Shown piece after piece: positions 36,601-46,400 of a DNA stretch of 64,000 nucleotides. The stretch spans positions 62,001 through 126,000 of the forward strand of contig NZ_PJAU01000059.1 of the NCBI RefSeq assembly GCF_002836255.1. Direction: 5' to 3'. The position numbers and the translations under genes are program-made. The notes under the pieces are model-generated. The model ran no database searches. It was given only the letters and a program-made list of their open reading frames with translations, and had not been told where the DNA came from. Source of the DNA: Colwellia sp. 75C3. GTDB taxonomy: Bacteria; Pseudomonadota; Gammaproteobacteria; Enterobacterales; Alteromonadaceae. How positions within the stretch are numbered: position 1 is the stretch's first letter; the number at the start of each line of letters is the position of its first letter.

Positions 36601-38240
36601 ATTGGGTGTTTATCATTGACGAAAAGATATCAAGAGTCACAGCAAACCAATCAATGCGTGCTGTTTTTGACTGGCCAGAAGAAGAGTTTGATTTTAACTC
36701 AAAATTATTAGGTATTAGCCAAAAACGTCGTAACTTCTATCATAAATTGATGCTGTCACTTAAAGAAGGCGAGCACTGGCGTGGTGAAGAGTTGATTGTG
36801 ACCGCTAATAAGGATGAATACCACGTTATCATCAACGTGACGGTAGGCCGAAATTCAGTGAGTAATGCTTTACATTATTTGTTTGTACTTACTGATATTA
36901 GTGCACAAAAAAGTGCCGAAAATGAATTAAGATTATTAGCAAACTATGACCATTTAACAGGGTTACCTAATCGTACGTTATTACTTGAACGTATTAAACA
37001 TGCAATAGACTTATCCAATCGTCAAACTAAATCGATAGCGCTATTTTTTATTGATCTTGATCGGTTTAAGCAAGTGAATGATTCTCTTGGGCATGATAAC
37101 GGTGATTTGTTATTGCAAGACGTTGCTAGGCGTTTAAAAGATGTATTGCTGATAGATGATACGGTATCGCGTATTGGTGGCGATGAGTTTGTTGTATTGC
37201 TGGAGAGCTTTTCTAATGACAATCAGCTTAGCCGAATCGCCGATGAAGTTATTGAAGCGATTGGTAAACCCGTCGATTTAGCGGGTAACTTAGTCAGTGT
37301 TGGCGCAAGTATTGGTATTTCGGTATATCCACATGATGGTAACAACTCTGATGAGTTATTACGTCATGCTGACGTTGCTATGTATCATGCGAAACAAGCA
37401 GGTAAAAATAACTTTAAGTTTTATACGGCACAAATGAACGTTGAAGCAATCGCACGCTTAAGTAAGGAATCCGCGCTAAAATTAGCAGTGAAAAATAATG
37501 AGTTTATTAATCACTACCAGCCAATTATTGATGCGCATACCGGTAAGGCTGTCGGTGTAGAAATGCTAATGCGTTGGCAAACGTCTACAGGCTTAGTGCC
37601 ACCGAATGACTTTATTCCTTTATCAGAAGAGCTTAATTTAATTATTACTATGACAGAGTCTGCACTTGAACGGGCCTGTAAAGATCTAAAAGAATGGCAC
37701 GCCATAAGACCTGATTTTTATGTGTCGATAAATTTATCAGTGCAACACTTTATTGAAGCAGACATAGTCTCATTTATTAGTGAGCTATTGGCGCGGTATC
37801 AATTACCGGCAGAAAGATTGCGTGTTGAAGTCACCGAAAGTGCGCTAATTTTACAACCTGAGAGTGCTATAACTACTATGCGCCAGTTGTCTGCATTAGG
37901 ACTGACTTTAGCGCTAGATGATTTTGGCACTGGCTTTTCGTCATTATCTTATTTAAAGAAACTACCTTTAGATATTATAAAAATAGATCGCAGTTTTGTC
38001 TCTGGTATTGGTATTAACGAAGCAGATGAAGCTATTGTTGATACCACGCTAGTGTTAGCCAAAAGGCTCAATATGCATTGTATTGCTGAAGGGGTAGAAA
38101 CGACGGAGCAATTACATTATCTAGTGGCAAAAAAATGCCATTATATACAGGGTTACTTATACAGTAAGCCAATATCCGCGGATGAAATTATGCAAAATCT
38201 GTTATTAAATAAAACAGAAATTATTTCTACCTCGAGTTAA
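33660..38240 (+). CDS. Periplasmic-propeller sensor with PAS, GGDEF and EAL domains
   Basis: A c-di-GMP turnover protein of about 1526 residues. A signal peptide ends near NSYA. Beta-propeller repeats of the two-component-regulator type follow (for example GFIWLATENGINIYDG and GVFWLGSNTVGAYQWD), then a Y_Y_Y domain (about 690-795), one membrane helix (about 800-820), and two PAS regions (about 840-960, 970-1085). The GGDEF domain is at about 1096-1255 with intact RIGGDEF, and the EAL domain at about 1275-1515. The inhibitory RxxD site before GGDEF is LIDD, so product inhibition is probably lost. The EAL domain keeps the key residues (EML, NLS, DDFGTG, KIDRSF, EGVET). It probably senses a periplasmic ligand and may both make and degrade c-di-GMP. 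The start is ATG 33660 or 33663. Confidence 0.93.
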   Translation: MMLKKLFISFLLILTILFGAIGTPNSYAAVTNLSLEHLSVDDGLSQGSIISMIQDKTGFIWLATENGINIYDGNEVRQLSGPDNNFENVTVYNILEDNNGLIWLNIDGLKLYSYNPKTDKYQHIPIKLAEGFDYFITDLMQDEDNKMWVLTSKTLGFYDQITSEYKQVIDLESELAGDSTLFKMSLHDGVIYLASKVGIFAYSIKANHWKKLPEIQIDITSGQSNIDKLNKIYTVHADINKTLYLGSYDGFFAINVTDIKGYIAGESILPNYQRLIENMAAWQTLSDGEMLYIASDKGLYSVNKVNNHSEFMFGFSDYFDNRTNNNITAIIKDHHGVFWLGSNTVGAYQWDPKRELIKNYSYNKNNPVSLSYNEVWHALPDNHNDDLLWVATSNGLNRVDLATQQVKSFLVNDDSKSIYTKSYINSIYELNSEQFLLYTADGVVLFDKNLEKIIALPFNDEINQLLAIQQYDLLKEGDFIWLTNEKGIFKINITTNEIDHLSEITALFPPERLLFFLGKLPNSDWFLLTGNDGLWGFNANTREFLQLYKLPGVSIGDYTSIDNWAIDNNQVLWLSFTGKGLIGLTLPDFKEKYFYHKANSIIDNNVYGVMADDAGDIWFSSHNGLFMLDSDSQHISHFTRKNGLGATEFNGRAYTKLADGRFVYGSMEGISIFDPSTLKKVHNSERFKVQVKITAVELLSRNLDLPLALEDNAVINLNYDDVGIRIDFSTFSYGNEKSIIYKYHLTGQSNVDYPATREGHITFPSLASGKHTLSIKAKSPYTGEYSEPVHIKFDVNFAPWRSPLALIFYAIVLLLIMVTWSRYRKAQQQLLLDAHEQVKYRENRLQLALTGSNSEVWDWQADEDLMFGKRIAIDLGYVEEALFYSFEEHVALIHPEDHDEFILCWQIFINNANLEDNFSCTYRLRTSDDQWLWYKDLGKIVAVDADNKPTRVTGSYTNITESRADEERAQYYGDAFQQTQDWVFIIDEKISRVTANQSMRAVFDWPEEEFDFNSKLLGISQKRRNFYHKLMLSLKEGEHWRGEELIVTANKDEYHVIINVTVGRNSVSNALHYLFVLTDISAQKSAENELRLLANYDHLTGLPNRTLLLERIKHAIDLSNRQTKSIALFFIDLDRFKQVNDSLGHDNGDLLLQDVARRLKDVLLIDDTVSRIGGDEFVVLLESFSNDNQLSRIADEVIEAIGKPVDLAGNLVSVGASIGISVYPHDGNNSDELLRHADVAMYHAKQAGKNNFKFYTAQMNVEAIARLSKESALKLAVKNNEFINHYQPIIDAHTGKAVGVEMLMRWQTSTGLVPPNDFIPLSEELNLIITMTESALERACKDLKEWHAIRPDFYVSINLSVQHFIEADIVSFISELLARYQLPAERLRVEVTESALILQPESAITTMRQLSALGLTLALDDFGTGFSSLSYLKKLPLDIIKIDRSFVSGIGINEADEAIVDTTLVLAKRLNMHCIAEGVETTEQLHYLVAKKCHYIQGYLYSKPISADEIMQNLLLNKTEIISTSS

Positions 38241-38323
38241 TGACTGAAAGATTATTCAACTATTATGGTTCTAATACTTGAATAAAGCCGTTTTGGCGCC
38301 CACATTCTATTTAACGTTAACTA

Positions 38324-39700
38324 ATGAGTAAAACCATGACACAACATTTTGACTATCTTGCCATTGGCGGTGGTAGTGGCGGTATAGCTTCAGCTAACCG
38401 CGCAGCAAAATTAGGTAAAAAAGCAGCCGTTATTGAAGCTAAGTACATAGGTGGTACCTGTGTAAATGTTGGTTGTGTACCTAAAAAAGCGATGTGGTAT
38501 GCCGGACAGATATCTGATGCCTTAAAATATGCCAATGATTACGGTTTTGGTGATCACTTGACTCAAGGCAAGCCTAAATTTGATTGGGCAAAGTTAGTGG
38601 CTAATCGCGAAGCTTATATAGAAAGAATTCATGCTGCCTATCAACGTGGTTTTGATGCCAATGATGTTACTGTTATTAATGGTTTTGCTAAGTTCGTTGA
38701 TAAAAATACCGTTGAAGTAAACGGGGAATTAATTACGGCAGACCACATTACTATTGCTACCGGTGGACGTCCCGCGTTCCCTAATATTGAAGGGGCAGAA
38801 CATGGTATCGACTCTGATGGTTTCTTCGCGTTAACTGAACAGCCTAACAGTGTTGCTGTTGTTGGTGCTGGGTATATAGCGGTTGAACTTGCTGGCGTAT
38901 TTTATGCGCTAGGTAGTGAAACGCATTTGTTAGTACGTAAAGAAAAACCATTACGTGGTTTTGATGACATGTTAAGCGATACCTTGGTAGAGCAAATGGC
39001 AAAACACGGGCCAACGTTACATAACCACAGTACACCAGAACGCATTGAAAAATTGAGTGATGGTCGTTTAGTGGTGCATTTAACTAATGGTAAAACTATT
39101 GGTCCAGTTAACACCTTAGTTTGGGCAATAGGCCGTGAACCTGCGACTGATAATATTAATATCGAGTCAACAGGGATCGCGTTAGATGAACGTGGTTTTA
39201 TTCCTACAGATAAATTTCAAAATACTAATGTTGATGGTATTTATGCTGTTGGTGATAATACCGGACGTGCACAATTAACACCTGTCGCAGTAGCCGCAGG
39301 GCGTCGCTTATGTGAACGTTTATTTAATAATAAACCGAATGAACATTTAGATTACTCTGGCATTGCCACCGTAGTATTTAGTCATCCGGTTATAGGTACT
39401 GTAGGTTTAACCCAAGACGAGGCTATTGCTGAGTACGGTGAAGAAAACATTACGGTTTATAACTCTCAATTTACCGCGTTATATCAAGCGATCACTGATG
39501 ATTATCGTGACCCTACTCGTATGAAGTTGATTTGTGCCGGCGCTGAAGAAAAAGTGGTGGGTTTACACAGTATCGGTTTTGGCAGCGATGAACTATTACA
39601 AGGCTTTGCTGTGGCGATGAAAATGGGCGCCACTAAAGCTGACTTTGATAACACTATTGCTATTCATCCTACTTCAGCAGAAGAGTTCGTTACCTTATAA
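38324..39700 (+). CDS. gor: Glutathione-disulfide reductase
   Basis: A 458-residue FAD- and NADPH-dependent reductase that regenerates GSH. The FAD motif is [19 protein letters not shown] at the N-terminus, and the redox disulfide [13 protein letters not shown] follows near residue 45. The NADPH domain has [24 protein letters not shown] with downstream Arg residues ([11 protein letters not shown]) for the 2'-phosphate. The C-terminal [13 protein letters not shown] carries the catalytic His-Glu pair. Length is usual for bacterial Gor (about 450). A second ATG four codons downstream (38336) is also possible. It follows the GGDEF-EAL gene by 83 bases and ends at a strong hairpin before a convergent gene. 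Confidence 0.95.
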   Translation: MSKTMTQHFDYLAIGGGSGGIASANRAAKLGKKAAVIEAKYIGGTCVNVGCVPKKAMWYAGQISDALKYANDYGFGDHLTQGKPKFDWAKLVANREAYIERIHAAYQRGFDANDVTVINGFAKFVDKNTVEVNGELITADHITIATGGRPAFPNIEGAEHGIDSDGFFALTEQPNSVAVVGAGYIAVELAGVFYALGSETHLLVRKEKPLRGFDDMLSDTLVEQMAKHGPTLHNHSTPERIEKLSDGRLVVHLTNGKTIGPVNTLVWAIGREPATDNINIESTGIALDERGFIPTDKFQNTNVDGIYAVGDNTGRAQLTPVAVAAGRRLCERLFNNKPNEHLDYSGIATVVFSHPVIGTVGLTQDEAIAEYGEENITVYNSQFTALYQAITDDYRDPTRMKLICAGAEEKVVGLHSIGFGSDELLQGFAVAMKMGATKADFDNTIAIHPTSAEEFVTL

Positions 39701-39740
39701 GTTTGCTGGCTTCAGCTGTTAATAAATAAAACGTTAAATA

Positions 39741-39773
39741 TCAGAGCTACTAACACTAGGTTAGTAGCTCTGA
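39741..39773. terminator. Hairpin between convergent gor and DUF4399 genes
   Basis: A perfect 14-bp stem (tcagagctactaac / gttagtagctctga) with a 5-base loop lies between two convergent genes. T runs are short on both sides, so it is probably a bidirectional terminator or attenuating structure rather than a classical one. Confidence 0.65.
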
Positions 39774-39808
39774 TAGCTTAAGTGTCTAATACTTAACTTC
39801 CACTCAAC

Positions 39809-40249
39809 TTACTTAACAGTAATCGTTATCTTTTTAGATATAACCGCAGGCTTATGAGGGATGTGATGATGATCGCCCATAATAAGCTGTAAAGTATGCT
39901 GGCCTTTAGGTAATGTTAATGTCGTTTGAGTTTGCCCACCACCAAAGTGTTTAACATCACCGCCCATAGGCATATCAAACGCAGGAAGAGCAGCTTTATC
40001 AATTAATAAATGATGATGACCGGTATTTTTTTTCTCAATACCTGCTGGTGAAACACCCATGTCTTTTAAACCAAATGTTACTGTAAAAGTACCTTGCACT
40101 GTTGCACCATCGGCAGGTGAAATAATGTAAACGTTGGCAGTTGCGGGAGAAGCTGATTGCGGCATACTACTGGCGTTAGCTAAGTCAGATACCAATAGAG
40201 CAGGGCTCATCGCTAAAGCTAATAGTGTTACTTGGATAAATTTTTTCAT
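39809..40249 (-). CDS. DUF4399 domain exported protein
   Basis: A 146-residue protein with a signal peptide (MKKFIQVTLLALAMSPALLVSDLANA). The mature part matches the DUF4399 pattern: VYIISPADGATVQGTFTVTFGLKDMGVSPAG, then a His-rich GHHHLLID, and LPKGQHTLQLIMGDHHHIPHKP. The repeated His and Met residues (GHHH, MPMGG, GDHHH) suggest metal binding in the periplasm, but the family's function is not established. It is probably monocistronic, with the MITE at 40299 starting 49 bases upstream of its start codon, in its promoter region. Confidence 0.85.
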   Translation of the reverse strand: MKKFIQVTLLALAMSPALLVSDLANASSMPQSASPATANVYIISPADGATVQGTFTVTFGLKDMGVSPAGIEKKNTGHHHLLIDKAALPAFDMPMGGDVKHFGGGQTQTTLTLPKGQHTLQLIMGDHHHIPHKPAVISKKITITVK

Positions 40250-40298
40250 AAGATTACTCGTTAGTGTTGATTAAATAGTTTATTTTATTTTCTGACTA

Positions 40299-40517
40299 GG
40301 GTCTGTTGATCTTTCAGGGTTAAAATTTATTCAATTTAAAACGGTTTTAATCGCGGCGCGAGTTTTGTAACATCGTTATTCTATGTAAAAAACGAGCAAC
40401 AATGAATAAAGCCGTTTTAAATGAACCCAAAGGGCAGGGTTTGTTTGAAATGTGCTCTGCCTTGCCTACATCTCAAACAAACTGCTGTAAAAGTAATCTC
40501 GAAAGCTCAACAGACCC
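40299..40517. mobile_element. 219-bp MITE with terminal inverted repeats and TA flanks
   Basis: The ends gggtctgttgatctttcagg (40299) and the reverse complement of the right end (gggtctgttgagctttcgag, from 40517) match at 16 of 20 positions. TA stands directly outside both ends (40297-40298 and 40518-40519), as expected for target-site duplication by Tc1/mariner/IS630-type transposases. Inside are two more inverted pairs: ttcaatttaaaacggtttta against a copy near 40404-40422, and a perfect 10-bp pair gtttgtttga / tcaaacaaac. There is no transposase gene, so it is non-autonomous. It fills most of the 304-bp gene-free stretch between the DUF4399 gene and the OM lipoprotein gene. Confidence 0.82.
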
Positions 40518-40553
40518 TAAAGTAGCTCAACACATTTTAGCACTCAATAACGA

Positions 40554-41330
40554 TTAAAACTGATAATCAATTTTAAAATTAAATGCGGTATCCGATTGAT
40601 TATAATTGCCCCAATCTAAATTGGAATAAACAATCTCACCGGCTAAGCCCATGCCAAAAGAAAAACGGTGCTCGATAGCTATATTTGCACCCACCATGTA
40701 ACCCTTACTTTTAAGTTCTTCGGTTGGGGCGTTAGAAGAAGCTTTATAGCCACTGAGTTGTCCCCACTGATAGAAAGGACCACCATAAATAATATCTCTA
40801 GCAGCAAACTTATACCCTACAACCCAGGCAATATCATAAATATTGGTATCATGCTCCCAAACACTCGTGTTAGTTGTGCTGTCGCAAGAAAACTCATCAC
40901 AACTCCAGTTGTCGTTATAAGTTGAGTATTGCTCACCAGTAGTATTTCGCTCGTAGCCTAAAGTAAATGCTTGTGAAATATTTCCTTTGCTTGATTGCTC
41001 AGTATGGGCGCCATAAAATTGATATTTTAGACCAATGTGCGTGGCAGAGTCTTCATCGTTGCGGACAGATATTTCTAAACCTTTAGTTGCAGTGATATTA
41101 CCACTAGCGAAACCATAAACCTCAGTGCCATCGTAGTGAGAAAGGTTATCCTCAATTGCTAAAGTTGTTCTACCGCCATGGCCGACAGCCAAGTTAACTT
41201 TTAAAGGTTCACTGCTTACCTCGGGATTATCAAATCGCGTAGTAGACATGGAAACAGTAACAGGGTTAGAAGAGCAAGCGGATAAAAGTAGACTTAAAGA
41301 TAGGCTGGTAAATAGCGTGGGGTATTTCAT
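40554..41330 (-). CDS. Predicted outer-membrane beta-barrel lipoprotein, unknown function
   Basis: A 258-residue protein with a lipoprotein signal peptide (LLLSACSSN, Cys19). The mature sequence alternates short polar and aromatic strands and ends in FNFKIDYQF. A terminal aromatic of this kind is a hallmark of outer-membrane barrels. Repeated patterns such as GLKYQFYGAHTEQSS, FTLGYERNTT and VVGYKFAARDIIYGGPFYQWG look like eight or so transmembrane beta strands. Two Cys residues in SCDEFSCDS may form a loop disulfide. No family can be named. It is divergent from the heavy-metal efflux genes across 188 bases, but a link to metals is not shown. Confidence 0.72.
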   Translation of the reverse strand: MKYPTLFTSLSLSLLLSACSSNPVTVSMSTTRFDNPEVSSEPLKVNLAVGHGGRTTLAIEDNLSHYDGTEVYGFASGNITATKGLEISVRNDEDSATHIGLKYQFYGAHTEQSSKGNISQAFTLGYERNTTGEQYSTYNDNWSCDEFSCDSTTNTSVWEHDTNIYDIAWVVGYKFAARDIIYGGPFYQWGQLSGYKASSNAPTEELKSKGYMVGANIAIEHRFSFGMGLAGEIVYSNLDWGNYNQSDTAFNFKIDYQF

Positions 41331-41518
41331 TAATGTCGAATCCTTTTGATATTATGCGAGCAAAGATAACAAATTTATATAACTAGCTCAATAGTTCTCA
41401 TTCTTGATTTCTAAATAAAGAAGATGTGTGATAACAATGTATATGGTAAAACTGGTGTCAATATTTATACGGTTTTGTTAAACTGCGTTGTTTTTTAGAC
41501 ATTCCTTCTAACTGTTTT

Positions 41519-41959
41519 GTGAGTTTATTTGTGCGTACTTTTTGCTTTTACATTGTTATTACCTTGATTGCTTTGCAATCGGTTAATGCGATCTCAGCAA
41601 TTAATGACAGTCATCAAGATTCTCATCAGAGTAGCCAACAGAATTCCCACCTAAGCTCACATCAACAAAATATTGCCCATAGTTACCAAGATTTTCAAGT
41701 TAATCATCAAGACAGTGATCACCATAGTGAAGCCGAATTAATAGCTTTTCAGACACAAACGCTTGATGGTCAATCAACACACAGTGATGCTGATCATCCA
41801 GATTGTCATTCTAATCATTGCCATCACAGTAACTTGATCTACTTAGATTTGTCTTCACAAGTGCACTTATCTATCACGACTGATAAGCAAGTAATCAATA
41901 AAGCTGTATTATTTAACTCTTTACCCGTCAGCCCTGATTCACGCCCTCCCATCGTTTAG
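41519..41959 (+). CDS. Histidine-rich exported protein, CzcI-like
   Basis: A 146-residue small protein with an N-terminal hydrophobic signal (FCFYIVITLIALQSVNA) and a mature part packed with His, Asp, Ser and Gln (for example DSHQDSHQ, HPDCHSNHCHHSN), ending in a short RPPIV tail. Such proteins stand directly before czcCBA-type operons (CzcI) and are thought to bind or signal heavy-metal cations in the periplasm. The GTG at 41519 opens the frame; a second GTG four codons later is possible and neither has a clear ribosome site. It lies 94 bases before the CzcB-like gene, in the same direction. The assignment rests on composition and context. Confidence 0.68.
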   Translation: MSLFVRTFCFYIVITLIALQSVNAISAINDSHQDSHQSSQQNSHLSSHQQNIAHSYQDFQVNHQDSDHHSEAELIAFQTQTLDGQSTHSDADHPDCHSNHCHHSNLIYLDLSSQVHLSITTDKQVINKAVLFNSLPVSPDSRPPIV

Positions 41960-42053
41960 TTCTTATTTAATCGGTGTGCGATTAACTTCGCCAATTTTTT
42001 AATAAGTTATACCAACTGGTCCATTAATCCATTTGGTCTTAAACGAGATATTT

Positions 42054-43466
42054 ATGAATTTTTCCAAATCATTCAGCTTGCTGGCTGCTGTATTCTTGCC
42101 GGTAATTTTTACCCCAATGAGCCTAGCTCAATCCAATATGAGTGATACCCACCAAGACGAAGCTCAGTTACTCAGTTTTACCGCTGAGCAAATGAAAATG
42201 GCAGACATCCGAGTTGCCAAATTAACCCCCAAGTATATGGATAAGCGTCTATACGCTCCTGGTGAGGTGCAAGCAAACGGTTATACCAGTTATGTCGTTT
42301 CTCCTCGCGTTGAGTCAGTCATTGTTCGTCGCCATGCTATTTTGGGCGAACATGTTGAGAAGGGACAGTCGTTAGTAACCTTATTTAGTGAGGACGTAGC
42401 ACAAGCTCAAGCGCTGTACCGTATTTCATATGCAGATTGGCAACGCGCTAAAAAAGTAAGCAAAGATGTTATTAGTGAAAGCCAGCTACTGGCTACGGAA
42501 ACTGATTATATTGCCGCTTATAGTCGATTAAAAGCGTATGGTTTATCAAAAAAAGCCATTGACTTAATTGCTGCAGATAATAGCTCAGCTTTAGGTGAAT
42601 ACACGTTAAAAGCCGAGCGGTCTGGTTCAGTACTGTCTGATGATTTTCAACAGGGTCAAAGAGTTAGTGCTGGAGATTCTATTATGGTGTTAACTGATGA
42701 GCATGAGCTTTGGGTTGAAGCTCGGCTTGCTGCCAATAATAGAATGCCGTTAACTAAAGGCACTCAAGCCCAAGTTATCCTCTCAGGTACTGCTGCGGGT
42801 GAAGATAACACTTACCAAGCTGAGGTTATTCAACAAGCCCATACTATTGATCCTAAAACTCGTACTCGAATTGTACGTCTGAAAGTGAAAAATACTAATC
42901 ATCAATTACATCCAGGTTTGTTCGTTGATGTTTATTTCTCTGTGATCACTAAAGAGCCAATACTGGTTGTACCTGAAAGTGCTTTATTACGCGGTAGTGA
43001 CGGTGATTGGCTCATCTACAGCAAACAAGAAAGTACCAATAAAGATGAAGTGCACAGTGAAGAGGCTATTCATGAGCAAGATGAAATAAGTAGTCATGTT
43101 GAAAATGCTCAACATCAGAATAAAGCCAAGCAAAAAGAAGATTCAGCGAAAGAGCATCAACATGATCATAATGAAACCGCTGAGAATACTGAGTTAAATA
43201 AGGATATTTTATCCGTAAGCCTTGCTGCTGAAGTTGCGCATGACCATGAAGAAGAACATCAACAAAACCAGCAAGGTCAGACAAACTTTATTGCACAAGA
43301 GGTTGAACTAGGTGCTATATATCGGGTTTTTTCTCCAAAAGAACAGCGGTGGTTAAGCTGGCGCGAAGTAAGCGGTGTTGCGGAAAATAGTTATTTTGCC
43401 ATCACCGGCGCGTTTTTTATTGCATCACAAAGTGCAAAAAGCGGCTTTGATGCGCATAACCACTAA
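42054..43466 (+). CDS. czcB: RND efflux periplasmic adaptor (CzcB-like) with His-rich insert
   Basis: An adaptor of about 470 residues with an N-terminal signal peptide. The barrel-sandwich region is around VVSPRVESVIVRRHAILGEHVEKGQSLVTLFSEDVAQAQ, followed by the helical hairpin and a beta-barrel segment (RIVRLKVKNTNHQLHPGLFVDVYF). About 75 residues (nt 43040-43270) form a His-, Glu- and Gln-rich insert (such as KEHQHDHNETAEN), before a final strand domain. The insert could capture metal ions. The adaptor links the inner-membrane pump to an outer-membrane channel. ATG 42054 with ACGAGA upstream is preferred to a TTG at 42033. The pump gene follows after 17 bases. Confidence 0.88.
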   Translation: MNFSKSFSLLAAVFLPVIFTPMSLAQSNMSDTHQDEAQLLSFTAEQMKMADIRVAKLTPKYMDKRLYAPGEVQANGYTSYVVSPRVESVIVRRHAILGEHVEKGQSLVTLFSEDVAQAQALYRISYADWQRAKKVSKDVISESQLLATETDYIAAYSRLKAYGLSKKAIDLIAADNSSALGEYTLKAERSGSVLSDDFQQGQRVSAGDSIMVLTDEHELWVEARLAANNRMPLTKGTQAQVILSGTAAGEDNTYQAEVIQQAHTIDPKTRTRIVRLKVKNTNHQLHPGLFVDVYFSVITKEPILVVPESALLRGSDGDWLIYSKQESTNKDEVHSEEAIHEQDEISSHVENAQHQNKAKQKEDSAKEHQHDHNETAENTELNKDILSVSLAAEVAHDHEEEHQQNQQGQTNFIAQEVELGAIYRVFSPKEQRWLSWREVSGVAENSYFAITGAFFIASQSAKSGFDAHNH

Positions 43467-43483
43467 TTTTCTGGAGTAATTTC

Positions 43484-46400
43484 ATGTTAAATCGTTTAAT
43501 TGAATGGGCTATCGGCAATAAATTGTTGGTGGTCATCGCCTTATTTACCCTGATGATTAGCAGTGTCATGGTACTACCTAAACTAAACTTAGATGCTTTT
43601 CCCGACGTGACTAATGTTCAGGTTGTTATTAATACCGAAGCACCAGGTTTAGCCGCGGAAGAAGTTGAGCAATTAATCACCTTTCCGATAGAAGCGGTAA
43701 TGTATGCCTTACCTGATGTTGAGCAAGTACGCTCTATTTCTAAAACAGGCTTATCTGGGATAACCGTTGTTTTTAAAGAAGGCACTGATATTTACTTCGC
43801 CCGTCAGTTAGTTTTTGAGCGCTTACAAGCTGCCAAAGAACTGATCCCTCAAGGTATTGGCGCACCTGAAATAGGTCCAAATACCTCTGGGTTAGGGCAA
43901 GTTTATCAGTACTTACTCACTACGGAAGAAGGTTATGATATAGACATCATGACACTGCGTAGTTTGAATGACTGGCTAGTTAAGCTGATGTTAATGCCTA
44001 TTGATGGGGTAACTGAAGTACTGTCATTTGGCGGCGAAGTGAAACAATATCAAGTCAATATTGAGCCTAATAAACTATTAGCCTATCAGCTAAATCAGCA
44101 ACAAGTGATAGAGGCTATAGAAAACAACAACCAAAATGCGGGTGGTTGGTATTTAAACCGAGGGCAAGAGCAACTTGTTATTCGCGGTATGGGTTGGTTA
44201 ACATCGGGAGAAAATTCCTTAGAAGAAATAGCGCAAGTACCACTAAAAACAATTGATGGTGTTGTTGTTACCGTAGGTGATGTGGCAACGGTAAGTCTAG
44301 GAAGTGAAATTCGTCAAGGAGCGGTGACTATGTCTAGCCGTGATGCAGACGGTAATATTCAAAGTGCAGGGGAAGTGGTTACCGGCATTATCTTAAAGCG
44401 TATGGGAGCAAATACCAAGACGACAATTGATGGTATTAACGCTCGAGAAGCAATGATTAATCAGGCTTTACCCGAAGGAGTGAAGTTTGTTGTGCTTTAT
44501 GATCAAGCCGAGTTAATTACCAAAGCAGTGACCACGGTGACCGATGCACTACTCTTTGCTTTTGTATTGATAATTATAATATTGGCATTATTTTTAATGA
44601 ATTTATCAGCAACATTTTTAGTGCTGATCTCTATTCCTATTGCTATTGGCTTAGCACTTATGGTGATGACATGGTTGGGCATATCGGCCAACTTAATGTC
44701 ATTAGGTGGTTTAGCCGTTGCTATTGGCATGTTAGTTGATGGTGCGGTGGTGATGGTTGAAAATATTTTCAAACATCTAGCACTTGCGCAAGACAAAGCT
44801 AAACAAAAGTTATCGGCTGAGGAGATACAAAGTACCATAAGCCTAGCGGCACAAGCAGTGGTACGTCCCATCTTCTTTGCTACCGCTATTATACTTGTTG
44901 TCTTTATGCCGCTATTTAGCTTTGAAGGTGTTGAAGCTAAGTTATTTCAGCCTATGGCAATTAGTATCATGTTAGCTATGTTGTCAGCGTTGATTGTAGC
45001 AATAATTATTGTGCCAGCGTTGGCGAGTATCTTATTTAAGCGCGGAATTAAGGTAAGAGAAAGCATTGTATTAAAGCCCATTACTGCTTTATATCAATAT
45101 AGTTTAACGAAGGCGCTCATCTGGAAGAAAACAATTGTGACCTTCGCCTTAGTTTTAATGGTGTCAGCAATAGCCCTTGTTCCGCAGTTAGGCACTGAAT
45201 TTGTTCCTGAACTGGAAGAAGGCACCATTAACTTACGTGTTACTTTAGCTCCGTCAGCAAGCTTAACAACAGCACTAGCGGTTGCCCCAATACTAGAAAA
45301 AATATTACTAACATTTCCTGAGGTGACTTATGCACTGAGTCGTGTTGGTCGTCCTGAAATTGGTGGCGATCCTGAGCCTGTAAATAATATTGAAATTTAT
45401 CTTGGCCTTAAACCCGTTAATGAATGGCAAAGTGCAGGGAATCGAAATGATCTACAAGACAAAATGGCTGAAAAGCTTGAGCAATTTCCTGGTTTACTCT
45501 TTAACTTTTCACAACCGATAGCGACACGTGTTGATGAATTACTCTCAGGAGTGAAAGCGCAACTTGCGATAAAGTTATTTGGTAGTGATTTAGTGGTATT
45601 GGCGGATAAAGGACAACAAATAGCGCAAGCTGTAAAAGGAGTTACTGGCGCGAAAGATGTTGCTATGGAACAAATTTCTGGTGAAGCACAGCTGGTTATC
45701 AAACCTAAACGCAGACAACTGTCTCGTTATGGCTTATCGGTCGCTGACGTGATGAATGTTGTCAGTGATGGTCTTGGTGGGCGTGCAGCGGGACAGATAA
45801 TTAATGGTAATGAACGTTATGATATTTATGTTCGTCTTGCTAGTGCATTTAGGCAAGATGTTGCAGCAATTAGTGAATTGCGTTTGTTAGCGCCTAACGG
45901 TGCTTGGTTACGTTTAGCGGATATTGCTGAAATAGCCGTAGAATCAGGGCCACCGCAAGTACGTCGTGATGATGTACAAAGGCGTGTGGTTATACAAGCG
46001 AATGTACAAGGCCGTGATATGGGCAGTGTCGTGGCAGAAATACGACAAGTCATAGCGCAGCAAGTAGAATTACCCGGTGGTTATAGCGTGCAAATTGGCG
46101 GGCAATTTGAATCACAACAACGCGCACAACAACGTTTAATGTTGGTAGTGCCGCTGTCATTGGCGTTGATTGCTTTATTACTCTACTTCGCTTTTAACTC
46201 GGTTGGGCAAGCTTTGCTTATTCTGCTTAATGTCCCTTTAGCAACTATTGGCGGTATTGTTGCTTTATATGTATCGGGGCAATACTTATCTGTACCCAGC
46301 TCTGTAGGTTTTATTACTTTATTTGGTGTCGCCGTACTTAATGGTGTAGTCATGGTTGAAAGTATTAATGCTGAAATAAAGCTAGCGTTGAATAAAGGCG

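Noticed and set aside
40402..40557. A 51-codon frame starting in the MITE and running through its right end
   Set aside because: No ribosome site, no recognisable product, and it reaches the stop of the convergent lipoprotein gene; most likely chance reading through repeat DNA.
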